This document shows positions 24,504 through 33,071 of a stretch of DNA of 48,731 bases, in pieces. Both the position numbers and the translations under genes were made by a program. The notes beneath the pieces were generated by a model. It was not told the DNA's origin. It was given only the letters and a program-made list of their open reading frames with translations, and searched no databases. Source of the DNA: Negativicutes bacterium (GTDB taxonomy: Bacteria > Bacillota_C > Negativicutes > Acidaminococcales > Acidaminococcaceae); assembly GCA_009930275.1 (NCBI GenBank), contig RZYP01000007.1:1-48731 (forward strand), given 5' to 3'. Each line of letters begins with the position of its first letter. Position 1 is the stretch's first letter.

Positions 24504-25490
24504 TTGATTAAAAGCATTATCAGCTGGGTGGGCGGAAAAGCAAAGCTCATGTGGCTGATTAACCTACTTGCACCACCGAGGTACGAACGGAGTGTAGATG
24601 TTTTTGGGGGCAGTGGAACAGTCACGCTCAATCTCGACTGCCCCCCGAGTACACTCAAGGTCTATAACGATTTTAATGCAAACCTTGTAAATCTTCTGCG
24701 ATGTGCAAGAGATACACCCTTGGCACTGATTCGTGAAATCGGCTTTCTCACCCTCAATGCTCGTGATGATTTTGAAATGTACAAGAAATTTATTGAGCAG
24801 GAAGAATTCGGTGATGATGACCTGCAAAAGGAAATGAAGCTTACCGAAATTATGCTCCCACCGCCAAGTGCCGAGGAAGCCAAACGGATACTTCTTAAAA
24901 ATGCAGAGGAAAAGGAGATCAAAAGAGCTGCCGCCTATTACAAGGTGCTGCGATACAGCTTCAATGCAAACGGCGAAACCTATGGCGGAAAGAAATGCGA
25001 TGTCCGCAGATTCTTTGTTGACATTTGGAACTTCAGCAAAAAGTTTGCTGACATCACCATAGAGAACAAGGACTTTGAAGCTCTCATCAAGCAGTATGAC
25101 CGAGAAAATGCCTTTATCTACTGCGACCCGCCCTATTATGATGCCGAAGCCTTTTACAAGCACATTGATCCTTTCGGAAAAGAGGATCATATCCGTTTGC
25201 ACGATTGTTTGGCAAAAGCAGAGGGCTTTGTAATGGTGAGCTATAACAACGCTCCTGAAATTGTAGAGCTGTACAAGGATTTTTACATCTTCTACACCAC
25301 AAGAGCCAACTCTATGTCACGCACAGAGGGTGCAATTTACGAGGAACTCATTATGACCAACTACGATCCACGACCATTTTTACAGCAGAAAAATCATCAG
25401 ATGAATCTATTCTCTTTCCTAAGCTTTTGGACAGAGGGAGATTACAAGCTCATTCATTCGCCTGCAAAGGCTTTGAAAATATATAAATAA
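24504..25490 (+). CDS. D12-class adenine-specific DNA methyltransferase (Dam-like)
   Basis: 328 residues with a TTG start after gcgaggtga. WVGGKAK (8-14) is the N-terminal SAM-binding start of D12-class enzymes, VDVFGGSGTVTLN is motif I, and DPPYYD (208-213) is the catalytic motif IV. It transfers methyl from SAM to adenine N6. No restriction enzyme lies next to it, so it is an orphan methylase that probably protects ICE DNA or regulates element genes. A variable insert (about 95-140) may carry target recognition. It is preceded by a terminator-like hairpin and followed by the cysteine-rich protein gene after 16 bp. Confidence 0.93.
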   Translation: MIKSIISWVGGKAKLMWLINLLAPPRYERSVDVFGGSGTVTLNLDCPPSTLKVYNDFNANLVNLLRCARDTPLALIREIGFLTLNARDDFEMYKKFIEQEEFGDDDLQKEMKLTEIMLPPPSAEEAKRILLKNAEEKEIKRAAAYYKVLRYSFNANGETYGGKKCDVRRFFVDIWNFSKKFADITIENKDFEALIKQYDRENAFIYCDPPYYDAEAFYKHIDPFGKEDHIRLHDCLAKAEGFVMVSYNNAPEIVELYKDFYIFYTTRANSMSRTEGAIYEELIMTNYDPRPFLQQKNHQMNLFSFLSFWTEGDYKLIHSPAKALKIYK

Positions 25491-25506
25491 GAGAGGTAAT
25501 TTTACT

Positions 25507-25980
25507 ATGAAGAACACTATCGAAAACAGAGGGCTACTGGTAGATAACGAAATCATCGAAAAGGCAGAGCTTGGTGACAATGTAAAGCTTGTTGCCACCG
25601 ACCACCTTATCGTCCTTACCAAAGCTAAGATGACGGCGATGGATATGGTGAAAACCATTGATTCCATGTCCACTCTGCTTTACGGCCTTGTTGATGCCTT
25701 GGCAGAATGCTGTGGCGAGTGTGATGGCTGTGACCACTGCGATGACTTGGACTTTGAGCCGGTTCATCTGTCCGATGAGGTACTTGAGCTTGCAGGCATT
25801 CCCACAGGAACCAAGCTTGCCGCCTTTGTGGAGGAAGATGCCGGTGTGGTCCACATTGAGCCTGCGGAGTATGAGTATGACATCTCGGATGTACCGCCCC
25901 ATTTGCTTGCCACCTTTTCAGATTACGGCATCTGCCTTGGGGAGCTTGATGCACTCCTTATGGAAAATGAGGTGCTTTAA
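25507..25980 (+). CDS. Cysteine-cluster protein, function unknown
   Basis: 157 residues, acidic. The N-terminal ~50 residues (VDNEIIEKAELGDNVKLVATDHLIVLTKAKM) loosely resemble an AbrB-like beta hairpin. The middle has CCGECDGCDHCDD (near residue 70-80), a dense cysteine cluster likely to bind zinc or an Fe-S centre. The C-terminal half is acidic and hydrophobic by turns and ends in ALLMENEVL. SD agagaggt is good. Its stop overlaps the next start (TAATG). I do not know a function; it may be a metal-dependent regulator of the surrounding establishment genes. Confidence 0.7.
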   Translation: MKNTIENRGLLVDNEIIEKAELGDNVKLVATDHLIVLTKAKMTAMDMVKTIDSMSTLLYGLVDALAECCGECDGCDHCDDLDFEPVHLSDEVLELAGIPTGTKLAAFVEEDAGVVHIEPAEYEYDISDVPPHLLATFSDYGICLGELDALLMENEVL

Positions 25981-26711
25981 TGGACAAAAAATATGTCTAT
26001 CCATATAGCTTGCTTGAAGCCAAGCGAAACGGTGAGCTGGAACAGTACCGAGAATCATTCAAGGAAAATGTCCGCTGTGCAAATGCCATAAAAGAAGCAA
26101 TCAACCAAAACTTCGATGGAATGCACTTAAATCACGATGTGGCAAAGCCTGTCATTGCCGAGTTTGGCTATGATCGAGTAAATTTCGTTCTTGCCAATAC
26201 CCTGCAGCAGCTTAGAGCTGACGGCAGATTTTCAAGGGATAACAAGGAGTGGGCAAAGGGCTTTTTCATTCCCGAAAACAAAGCCAATCCTCGAAACTAT
26301 GAGTTTATTGTGACCAGCCACCCTGCTGTACTTGACGGATTTATCAGTCAAGCTCGCAAGGAATATGACGGCCTAAACCTTTTGAATCACACCCACTGCA
26401 ATGATAAGACACAGCTTGATTACACCGGCAAGGTTATGGTGCTAAGTCCCAAGTGCTTAAAAGATGAGTACAAAAGCCCAAAGGATCAGCTTATTTTGTG
26501 TGAAAGTGGCTTTGGCTGTTCTCCCACAGCAAGTGGCAGAAAGGTGTTTGGCAGATTTCTTTCGGATGGCGAAAAGTGTCAGTATGACCGCAGTGATTTC
26601 ATCGGTGAGCTGAAAGAGGAACATTTCCCCGATTGGGCAAGGGATAAGGTGCAGGAAATGACAGAGCCAAGGCAGTCAGAGCCTGCTATGGGAGGGATTG
26701 AAATGAAGTAG
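25980..26711 (+). CDS. DUF3849-domain protein
   Basis: 243 residues. YSLLEAKRNGELEQYRESFKENV with CANAIKEAI, then the FGYDRVNFVLANTLQQL and DGRFSRDNKEWAKGF stretches, are the hallmarks of DUF3849, common in large ICE and phage proteins of Firmicutes. The C-terminal part adds SHPAVLDGFISQARKEYDGL. The very end, SEPAMGGIEMK, is related to the MSMGGI tail of upstream proteins. The start overlaps the preceding stop by one base. Function unknown; its presence next to ArdA and methylases points to establishment in the recipient. Confidence 0.82.
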   Translation: MDKKYVYPYSLLEAKRNGELEQYRESFKENVRCANAIKEAINQNFDGMHLNHDVAKPVIAEFGYDRVNFVLANTLQQLRADGRFSRDNKEWAKGFFIPENKANPRNYEFIVTSHPAVLDGFISQARKEYDGLNLLNHTHCNDKTQLDYTGKVMVLSPKCLKDEYKSPKDQLILCESGFGCSPTASGRKVFGRFLSDGEKCQYDRSDFIGELKEEHFPDWARDKVQEMTEPRQSEPAMGGIEMK

Positions 26712-26724
26712 ATTGGAGGATGTC

Positions 26725-27288
26725 ATGGAGAGTGTAAAACTCAAAAACAGCATTATCTATTACTATGGCACACCGACAGGCTACCTAAAAGATGGCAAGG
26801 CAAATCTCGACAGCTCCTTTCTCTGTGACGAGCTGAAAGACTGGTGTAAGGAAAAGAGATTGGAGACTTGCTTTTCTGATGGTATTTTCGAGGTGCTTGC
26901 CCAAAAGGAGGATGTGTCCCAGTTTATGAAAAGTGAAGAATCTTTAAAGAATGTCCGAATTTGGCAGCTAAATGCCGATTCGGATTTTTCTATGCGATTT
27001 ATCTCATTTGACGAGTTTAAAGAGAAGTTTGGGCAGCCAAGCAAAGACAGTTACAAGACTATCTTTGACGGCAGTCTGCCCACCAACAACCTCGATGAAA
27101 TCTATGAGATATGCAACCTAAACCACCCCAAAGGTTATCAAGGTCACTCTCTGTCTATGTCCGATGTAGTGGAGCTGTATGACAACAACGGCAGTGAATT
27201 TCACTATGTGGACAGGTTTGGATTTAAGGAAATTTCCTTTCAGCCGTCAGAACAGGTGCAAGGCTTTGATATGAAAATGGAGCTGTAA
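26725..27288 (+). CDS. YodL-domain protein
   Basis: 187 residues from the ATG at 26725, which follows GGAGG by 5 bases; an upstream TTG (26713) has no SD. The C-terminal ~95 residues (RIWQLNADSDFSMRFISFDE, GHSLSMSDVVELYDNNG, FHYVDRFGFKEI) fit the YodL domain, a small domain widespread in ICE-encoded multidomain proteins. The N-terminal part is unassigned. The end GFDMKMEL weakly resembles the shared Met-rich tail. It lies in line with the DUF3849 and SpoVG-like genes with short gaps, so they are co-transcribed. Function unknown. Confidence 0.8.
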   Translation: MESVKLKNSIIYYYGTPTGYLKDGKANLDSSFLCDELKDWCKEKRLETCFSDGIFEVLAQKEDVSQFMKSEESLKNVRIWQLNADSDFSMRFISFDEFKEKFGQPSKDSYKTIFDGSLPTNNLDEIYEICNLNHPKGYQGHSLSMSDVVELYDNNGSEFHYVDRFGFKEISFQPSEQVQGFDMKMEL

Positions 27289-27304
27289 AGCAGGAGGAAA
27301 ACAG

Positions 27305-27628
27305 ATGAAACAGAATAACAATTTTGAACTTGATGTGAGAGTAACTCCCATCAAAAACGGCGGTAATGTCAAGGCATACGCTTCGGTAAATATCGGCAGT
27401 GCCTTTGCCGTCAAGAACCTTCGTATCATTGAGGGAAACAAAGGACTTTTTGTGGCGATGCCCTCGGTAAAAAACCATAAAGGCGAGTATGATGACATCT
27501 TCTTTCCCATCAGCAAGGAAAGCCGTACCGCCCTTAATGCTGCGGTTATTTCCGCCTACGAACAAAAGCTCGAAATGGCAGAAACCCCTGAACAGGAGCA
27601 GTCAAGCGAACCTGTAATGTCCATGTAA
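27305..27628 (+). CDS. SpoVG-family protein with EPVMSM tail
   Basis: 107 residues. VRVTPIKNGGNVKAYASVNI, FAVKNLRIIEGNKGLFVAMP and the following DIFFPIS show the SpoVG fold, a small RNA- or DNA-binding regulator known from sporulation and virulence control in Firmicutes. ICE copies are separate from the chromosomal spoVG and of unknown role. The C-terminus is extended with a Glu/Gln-rich linker ending SSEPVMSM, the tail shared with other proteins of this element. SD caggaggaaaa is strong. Nucleic-acid binding is inferred from the family. Confidence 0.88.
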   Translation: MKQNNNFELDVRVTPIKNGGNVKAYASVNIGSAFAVKNLRIIEGNKGLFVAMPSVKNHKGEYDDIFFPISKESRTALNAAVISAYEQKLEMAETPEQEQSSEPVMSM

Positions 27629-27676
27629 ACCATTCAAACCAATCATAAAATATTAAATTTTTGGAGGAAAAATACT

Positions 27677-27949
27677 ATGAAAAAGATTAAGAACATGATT
27701 AGCAAAGCGAAAAATGCAATGAACCATATGGCGGTTAAGGCAAGCACTTTTTTTATGGTGCAGAAGAACAAAATGCGCCTTGCCGTTGCCAACAACAGCG
27801 GTGAAAACTATATCGACTCTGCTGTGAAAATCCTTATCGCCGTGGTTTTGGGCGGTCTGCTCCTTGCCGGTCTTTACGCATTGTTCGGAGATGTAGTTAT
27901 GCCTACACTCAAAACCAAAATTCAGGAAATGTTCAACTACAAGGGTTAA
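27677..27949 (+). CDS. DUF6133-type small membrane protein, pilin-like
   Basis: 90 residues: a basic N-terminus, then NNSGENYIDSAVKILIAVVLGGLL, a single hydrophobic helix, and a short C-terminal part. This matches DUF6133-type proteins of ICEs. The GENYID segment just before the helix parallels GEGYID in the TadE-like protein at 37349 and fits a prepilin peptidase site (cleavage after Gly, acidic residue at +5). It precedes the surface-protein and prepilin-peptidase genes, so it is a candidate major pilin of the Tad system. That role is inferred. SD tttggagg is strong. Confidence 0.8.
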   Translation: MKKIKNMISKAKNAMNHMAVKASTFFMVQKNKMRLAVANNSGENYIDSAVKILIAVVLGGLLLAGLYALFGDVVMPTLKTKIQEMFNYKG

Positions 27950-27961
27950 GGGGGGCAGAGC

Positions 27962-30900
27962 ATGAAAGAGAAACTGAAAAAATCAGCTTCTCTGCTCTTG
28001 ATCCTTTGCCTTGTTCTCTCTGTATTTGGTGGCAGTGCTTATGCTGTCCACCGATACTTTGAGGATGCTAAAGGACACTGGGCAGAAGAAGCCATTAAAA
28101 CGCTTACCGAGCAAGGTGTCATTGCAGGCTATCCCGATGGACTTGTTCATCCCGATGAAATTATCACAAAGGCAGAATTTGCAACACTGCTTGCACGAAC
28201 TATGCGTGAAGATATTGAACTATCCGAAACAAACAATATTTTTACAGATATAAAGGGACATTGGGCCGAGCAAAACATCCTTTATCTGGTGGAGCAAAAA
28301 ATCATTGTTGCAGATGATTACGAAAACAAGCTGTTTCAACCAAACAAGCCAATTACAAGACTTGAAATGGTGAAAATGCTTGTTCGTGCCTTGGGAGATA
28401 ACTGCCATAGTGCAGATTGTCTCTGTGATTTGGATTTTACCGACATCAGCCTGCTCGAAAAAGAAGATCAAATGTATCTTTGTATTGGTGAAAAACACTT
28501 CATCATCAAAGGCTACCCCGATAAAACAGCAAAGCCAAATGACAACGCTACTCGTGGCGAAGCCTTTGAAATGCTTGTAAAAGAGGAAGAAGCCAAGGAC
28601 AAATTGGAACAGCAAAAGCCGCCTATTGTCAAGCCGGATGAAAAGCCTTCCGGTGGTGGAAATGGCGGTGGTTCTTCCTATGTTCCGGCTCCACAGTTTA
28701 CATTTACTATTCCCGAAAACTGCTATGTGGGTGATGAATTGAAAATCACCCCAACAAGCAAATATGTAAGCACTGTTTCTTGGAGTATTACCAAGGATGA
28801 AATCCCAGCGGAGCTTGCCACAGCCTTTGAGGGAGAACTCACCAAAGATGGCGGTACACTGAAAGTAAAGGAAATTGGCAAATACACCATTACTGCCACT
28901 GCTAAAAACAGCCGTGGCAGAGAAATTACCCATAGTCAAACTATTTCAGTATACCCAGTAGTAACAGCTAAATTTGCCTTGCCCCAAACAGCCCACACCG
29001 ATACAAGTCTTGCTGTAGATTTGAAAACTGAAAATCTCGGTGAAAACAATGTGGTGTGGACAGTAACCAAGGACAGCGAAGCCATTGATATTGCAAAAGC
29101 CATTACAGGTGAGCTTGGCAATACAGGCGGCACCATTCAGTTTAAAGAGCATGGCAGCTACACTCTAACGGCAGCCATCACCGATACCCTTGGAAAAGCG
29201 ACCTCTGTTTCCCAAAGTGTAGTGATCTATCCGGTGGCTGAAGTAAAGCTAAAACTGCCAAACCTTTCTCATACGGATAAAATGGTTACCTTACAAACAG
29301 AGAGCAAAAATGCCGAGGGGCTGACAGCTCATTGGACACTGACAAAGGATGGTGCTCCTGTGGAGCTTAAAAGCCAAATTGAGGGCAATGTAAGCCTCGC
29401 AGACAGCAATATCCGCTTTAAAGAAAAAGGTGTCTATCAGCTGACTATTACCTTGACAGACAGGACTGGCAGAGCCTTTACCGATACTACAAAAACCACT
29501 GTCTACCCTGTGGTTGCTGTTGGATTTTATCTGCCATCTATTCTCCACACCGATGATACAGTCAAGGTAGAAACAACCCTTACGGAAATCGGTGAAAAGC
29601 AAGTTGTATGGACCGTTAGCAAGGACGGCAATGAAATTCTTCTTACTGATGCTGTAACCGGCAACCTCACCAACGAGGGTGGCAGCATCCGTTTTAAGAG
29701 CAAGGGCGAATATCTGCTGAAATGCTCTTTTACCGATGACAGTGGCAGAAAGTATGCTTACGAACAATCGGTCAAGGTATATCCCGTACCAACTCTCACC
29801 TATACACAACCAAAGCTTATTCATACCGACACCGAGGTGGAAATCAGCACTACGGTCATCGACTTAGATGGCCTGACCTTGGAGTGGCTTGTGGACAACA
29901 GCTTTGGCTATCAAGACTGGAACACCTTCGTAACAGGAAAGCTCAATAACGAGGGTGGCACTATTCATTTTAAGCGAGCAGGCATTTATGAGTTTGTGGC
30001 AAGAACCACCGATGAAACAGGCAGAGTGTTCCTTTTTGAGCCTAAGAATAAAACAGAGGTGCTTCCTGTTTTAACCCTTGGCTTCACCTTGCCAAAGGTT
30101 GCTTACACCGACACCCAAATTGACATCAGAACAAGCGGTCACAACAACACTCTGCCTGTGGAGTGGACACTCACCAAGGATGGCAAAGTCATTGCACTAT
30201 CCTCCGCTATTGAGGGCGAACTCAATAAATTGGGTGGAAATCTTCGCTTTACCTCTCATGGCGAATATGTACTGACCGCCAAGATGACAGATCTGCTTGG
30301 CAGAAGCTATTCCCACAGTGAGAGTATAACCATTATGCCGATTGTAGATTTTGCCTTTACTATACCCGATACTGTGCATTACGGAAAGCCTTTGAAGGTA
30401 AAAATCAGCAAGTCCTTACACACTGAAAAGGCAGAAATTCAGTGGACACTTACCAAGAACGGTGAGCCTTGCGCCTATGTGGGTGAGCTTCCCAAAAACG
30501 GTGGTACCATCGAAATCCATAATATAGGTGACTTTGTTTTGACTGCGGTTGTAACCGATAGCTTGGGCAGAGAATGCAGCTACTCGCAAAATATCACTGT
30601 AATAAACACTGCACCTACCATTGACAGCTTTACCGTGAACCCAACCAGAACGGCGAAAGACGGTAAATTCCTCGTGAATATTTCTGCTACTGCAGCCGAT
30701 GCCGAAAACCATCAAACTACCCTTGAGTGGCAGGGCAAAACCGAGGACGGCTATTATCCTGTGGGAACTCACACCGTGAAAGTAAGAGCAAAGGACTCTG
30801 CTGGAGCTTACTCCGAATGGGTAAGCAGGAGCTTCACCATTGCGAGTAACAGTCCCACAGTAACCCTCACCGCAACACCTACCCGAACCGCAAAGGATGG

Positions 30901-31657
30901 CAATTTCCTTGTGAATATCTCTGCTGCAAGCAATGATGCCGATGGAGATGCCGTCACCTTGGAATGGGAGAACAAAACTGTCGACAGCTACTATGCCGTT
31001 GGTACGCACACCGTAAAGGTACGCGCCAAAGACTCCACAGGAGCTTGCTCCGAATGGGTAAGCAAGAGCTTCACTATTCAAAACTCTGCTCCCACTCGTC
31101 CTGTGATTACAAGAACCCCAAGTGGCAACAGTGTTGTGCCGGGTACACCCGTCACCATTACAGCGAGCAGCACAGATGCAGATGGTGATGCCATTACCTA
31201 TGTATGGGAAGGCAGACCGAATGAAACAGCTACCTATTCTTTGGGGAAAAATACCATCCGAGTAAAAGCAGTGGACAGTACAGGTGCTGAATCTCCTTGG
31301 GCGGCAATTGTTTTCTTTGTGATGGATAGTAACGGCAGCGGTGGAATGATGCTGACAGGACCCGACTCCACCATCAACGAAAATGGCATCGAAGGTGCAA
31401 CCATCACAAAATACACCTTTAATGTGCCTGCGGTCAGCGGCCATAGTGGTAACGATTACGGCAGAGTGCGTGGCTATAATATTCTCACCAACCAGTGGGA
31501 GCAATTGGACTATGGAACCACCAATAACGGCATCTCCTTTACAAGAAACCTAAGCAGTGGGATGTACTCTAAGTTGGAGTTTTACTATTTCACGAACCAC
31601 AACTGTATGTATAACAAATCCAACATCACCTATACCGTTGAGTACTACTTTGAGTAA
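27962..31657 (+). CDS. Giant SLH-anchored surface protein with Ig-like repeats
   Basis: 1,231 residues. A signal peptide (to about 28) is followed by three S-layer homology domains (about 32-80, 92-145, 158-207; KGHWAEEAIKTL, KGHWAEQNILYLV, KPNDNATRGEAF), which bind cell-wall polysaccharide. After a Pro/Gly linker come seven ~91-residue beta-sandwich repeats (about 244-883), most starting LPxxxHTDT and containing WTLTKDG and the GGTIxFKxxGxYxLT pattern. Three Ig/PKD-like repeats follow, starting near 884, 964 and 1043 (TPTRTAKDG, VGTHTVKVRAKDS), and a unique ~105-residue end. It is probably exported, wall-bound and elongated. Its place between pilin-like and prepilin-peptidase genes suggests an adhesin or mating-contact protein; that role is inferred. 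Confidence 0.9.
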   Translation: MKEKLKKSASLLLILCLVLSVFGGSAYAVHRYFEDAKGHWAEEAIKTLTEQGVIAGYPDGLVHPDEIITKAEFATLLARTMREDIELSETNNIFTDIKGHWAEQNILYLVEQKIIVADDYENKLFQPNKPITRLEMVKMLVRALGDNCHSADCLCDLDFTDISLLEKEDQMYLCIGEKHFIIKGYPDKTAKPNDNATRGEAFEMLVKEEEAKDKLEQQKPPIVKPDEKPSGGGNGGGSSYVPAPQFTFTIPENCYVGDELKITPTSKYVSTVSWSITKDEIPAELATAFEGELTKDGGTLKVKEIGKYTITATAKNSRGREITHSQTISVYPVVTAKFALPQTAHTDTSLAVDLKTENLGENNVVWTVTKDSEAIDIAKAITGELGNTGGTIQFKEHGSYTLTAAITDTLGKATSVSQSVVIYPVAEVKLKLPNLSHTDKMVTLQTESKNAEGLTAHWTLTKDGAPVELKSQIEGNVSLADSNIRFKEKGVYQLTITLTDRTGRAFTDTTKTTVYPVVAVGFYLPSILHTDDTVKVETTLTEIGEKQVVWTVSKDGNEILLTDAVTGNLTNEGGSIRFKSKGEYLLKCSFTDDSGRKYAYEQSVKVYPVPTLTYTQPKLIHTDTEVEISTTVIDLDGLTLEWLVDNSFGYQDWNTFVTGKLNNEGGTIHFKRAGIYEFVARTTDETGRVFLFEPKNKTEVLPVLTLGFTLPKVAYTDTQIDIRTSGHNNTLPVEWTLTKDGKVIALSSAIEGELNKLGGNLRFTSHGEYVLTAKMTDLLGRSYSHSESITIMPIVDFAFTIPDTVHYGKPLKVKISKSLHTEKAEIQWTLTKNGEPCAYVGELPKNGGTIEIHNIGDFVLTAVVTDSLGRECSYSQNITVINTAPTIDSFTVNPTRTAKDGKFLVNISATAADAENHQTTLEWQGKTEDGYYPVGTHTVKVRAKDSAGAYSEWVSRSFTIASNSPTVTLTATPTRTAKDGNFLVNISAASNDADGDAVTLEWENKTVDSYYAVGTHTVKVRAKDSTGACSEWVSKSFTIQNSAPTRPVITRTPSGNSVVPGTPVTITASSTDADGDAITYVWEGRPNETATYSLGKNTIRVKAVDSTGAESPWAAIVFFVMDSNGSGGMMLTGPDSTINENGIEGATITKYTFNVPAVSGHSGNDYGRVRGYNILTNQWEQLDYGTTNNGISFTRNLSSGMYSKLEFYYFTNHNCMYNKSNITYTVEYYFE

Positions 31658-32098
31658 ATGCCTATGAACATTATCATCCAGGCAATTTTACTCACAGCAC
31701 TTTTAACCTATACCGCCATAGTAGATTGCAAGACAAGAGAAATCCCCGATGCCTTGTGCCTTGGGATTTCTTTTTTGTCCCTTTTAGACTTTCACCTTAA
31801 CAATCTATTGGGGCTTGGCATTGCCCTCATTTTATGGCTTACAGTCGTATATATCGCTCCTGACAAATTGGGTGGCGGAGATATCAAGCTTTGCGCGGCC
31901 GTCAGCATTGTCATAGGATTTACCGCTACAACCTATGGCATCATCATCGGATTTGGCATAGTGAGTCTTGTTTGGCTTGCTATGCTGTTTCGCAAAACAA
32001 AGCAAGAGGTGGAGAACTGCTCTCTGCCTCTTGCTCCCTTTTTTGGGCTTGGATTTTTAATCACTTACTTTATAGAAATTGGAGGTCGACTCGTATGA
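31658..32098 (+). CDS. Prepilin peptidase, A24 family (TadV/CpaA-like)
   Basis: 146 residues with about four to five membrane helices. The catalytic aspartates of A24 peptidases are visible: the first in AIVDCKTREIPD and the second in the GGGD motif of DKLGGGDIKLC. It lacks the N-methylation domain, as usual for Tad-type enzymes. It would cut the leader of the pilin-like proteins at 27677, 37349 and 37750. It starts directly after the stop of the surface-protein gene without a clear SD, so it is probably translated by coupling; an ATG two codons on is an alternative. The stop overlaps the next small gene (ATGA). Confidence 0.92.
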   Translation: MPMNIIIQAILLTALLTYTAIVDCKTREIPDALCLGISFLSLLDFHLNNLLGLGIALILWLTVVYIAPDKLGGGDIKLCAAVSIVIGFTATTYGIIIGFGIVSLVWLAMLFRKTKQEVENCSLPLAPFFGLGFLITYFIEIGGRLV

Positions 32099-32226
32099 AA
32101 AAGCTTAAAAGCAAAAAGAGCATTGTGGCACTTTGTGTCATCGTTCCCATTGCCACCGCACTTGCCTTTGTGCCGAAAATTGTGGCAGAACGCAAGAAAA
32201 GAAAGTATACATCTACATCGTTTTAA
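32095..32226 (+). CDS. Small single-pass membrane protein in the Tad operon
   Basis: 43 residues from ATG 32095, with ggaggtc 8 bases upstream. A lysine-rich start (MKKLKSKKS), one hydrophobic helix (IVALCVIVPIATALAFVP) and a basic end (ERKKRKY) describe a tiny membrane protein. It overlaps the prepilin peptidase stop by 4 bp and precedes cpaB by 14 bp, so it belongs to the operon. No family recognised; it may assist pilus assembly. Confidence 0.7.
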   Translation: MKKLKSKKSIVALCVIVPIATALAFVPKIVAERKKRKYTSTSF

Positions 32227-32240
32227 GGAGGAATTAACAC

Positions 32241-33071
32241 ATGAAATTTTTGAAAAACAGAACCACTGTCGGTATTCTTTGCATTGTTTTGTCCCTTGTG
32301 GTTTGCTTTGGCATTACACCGCTTTTTAACCAAAGCATCAGCCAAAAAACCGAGATTGTGCGAGTGGCAAAGGAAATCAAACAGGGTGATGAAATTACCA
32401 AGGATATGGTGCAGACCGTTGAAGTGGGCAGCTACAATCTGCCCGAAAACATCATCAAGACCAAAGAAACGGTTATCGGCACATTCGCAACGGCTGATTT
32501 TGCAGTTGGTGACTATATTCTAAACACCAAGGTGTCCAAAACACCCGCCTATGAAAATGCCTATCTATATAATCTTGACGGCACTAAGCAGGCAATCTCA
32601 CTTACCCTTAAAACCTTTGCCGGCGGTCTTTCGGGCAAGCTGCAGTCGGGTGATATTGTGTCGGTAATTGCTCCCGATTTTAGAGAGCAAGGCTTGACTG
32701 TCATTCCTCCCGAGCTTAAATATGTGGAGGTCATCTCCGTCACTGCACCCAGTGGTTACGATGCCAACACAGGTGAACAGACAAATTCCGAAGATGATAG
32801 AGAACTACCCTCTACCGTAACACTCCTTGTCACTCCCGAACAGGGCAACATTTTAGCTGAGCTTGAAGCCGAGGGCAAAAGCCACCTATCCCTTGTGTTC
32901 CGTGGAGAAAATAAGCAGGCACAGGAGTTTATTGCCATTCAAGAGGAAGTAATCAGAAAGATTTATAGCCCCGATCTTGCATCTGAAAGTGCCGCCACAG
33001 TTATCGAACCTCAGTCCCAAAAGTCTGAGGAATCCCATAACTCACAGACAGGAGAAAGCGAGGGCGAGTAA
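32241..33071 (+). CDS. cpaB: Flp pilus assembly protein CpaB (RcpC)
   Basis: 276 residues with an N-terminal membrane helix (about 8-30) and a SAF domain (VRVAKEIKQGDEITKDMVQ, FAVGDYILNTKVS), followed by the RcpC/CpaB region (GKLQSGDIVSVIAP, STVTLLVTPEQGNILAELEAEGK). CpaB is an extracytoplasmic component of the Tad/Flp pilus, thought to interact with wall polymers and to help organise the secretion channel. A Glu/Ser-rich tail closes the protein. SD aaggaggaa is strong. The stop overlaps the start of tadZ by one base. Confidence 0.9.
   Translation: MKFLKNRTTVGILCIVLSLVVCFGITPLFNQSISQKTEIVRVAKEIKQGDEITKDMVQTVEVGSYNLPENIIKTKETVIGTFATADFAVGDYILNTKVSKTPAYENAYLYNLDGTKQAISLTLKTFAGGLSGKLQSGDIVSVIAPDFREQGLTVIPPELKYVEVISVTAPSGYDANTGEQTNSEDDRELPSTVTLLVTPEQGNILAELEAEGKSHLSLVFRGENKQAQEFIAIQEEVIRKIYSPDLASESAATVIEPQSQKSEESHNSQTGESEGE

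Noticed and set aside
30416..31504. Long minus-strand ORF (362 codons) opposite the SLH protein gene
   Set aside because: Its composition (rich in Cys, His, Gly) is that of an antisense shadow of repetitive coding DNA, and the plus-strand frame has SLH and Ig-like domains and a clear SD.
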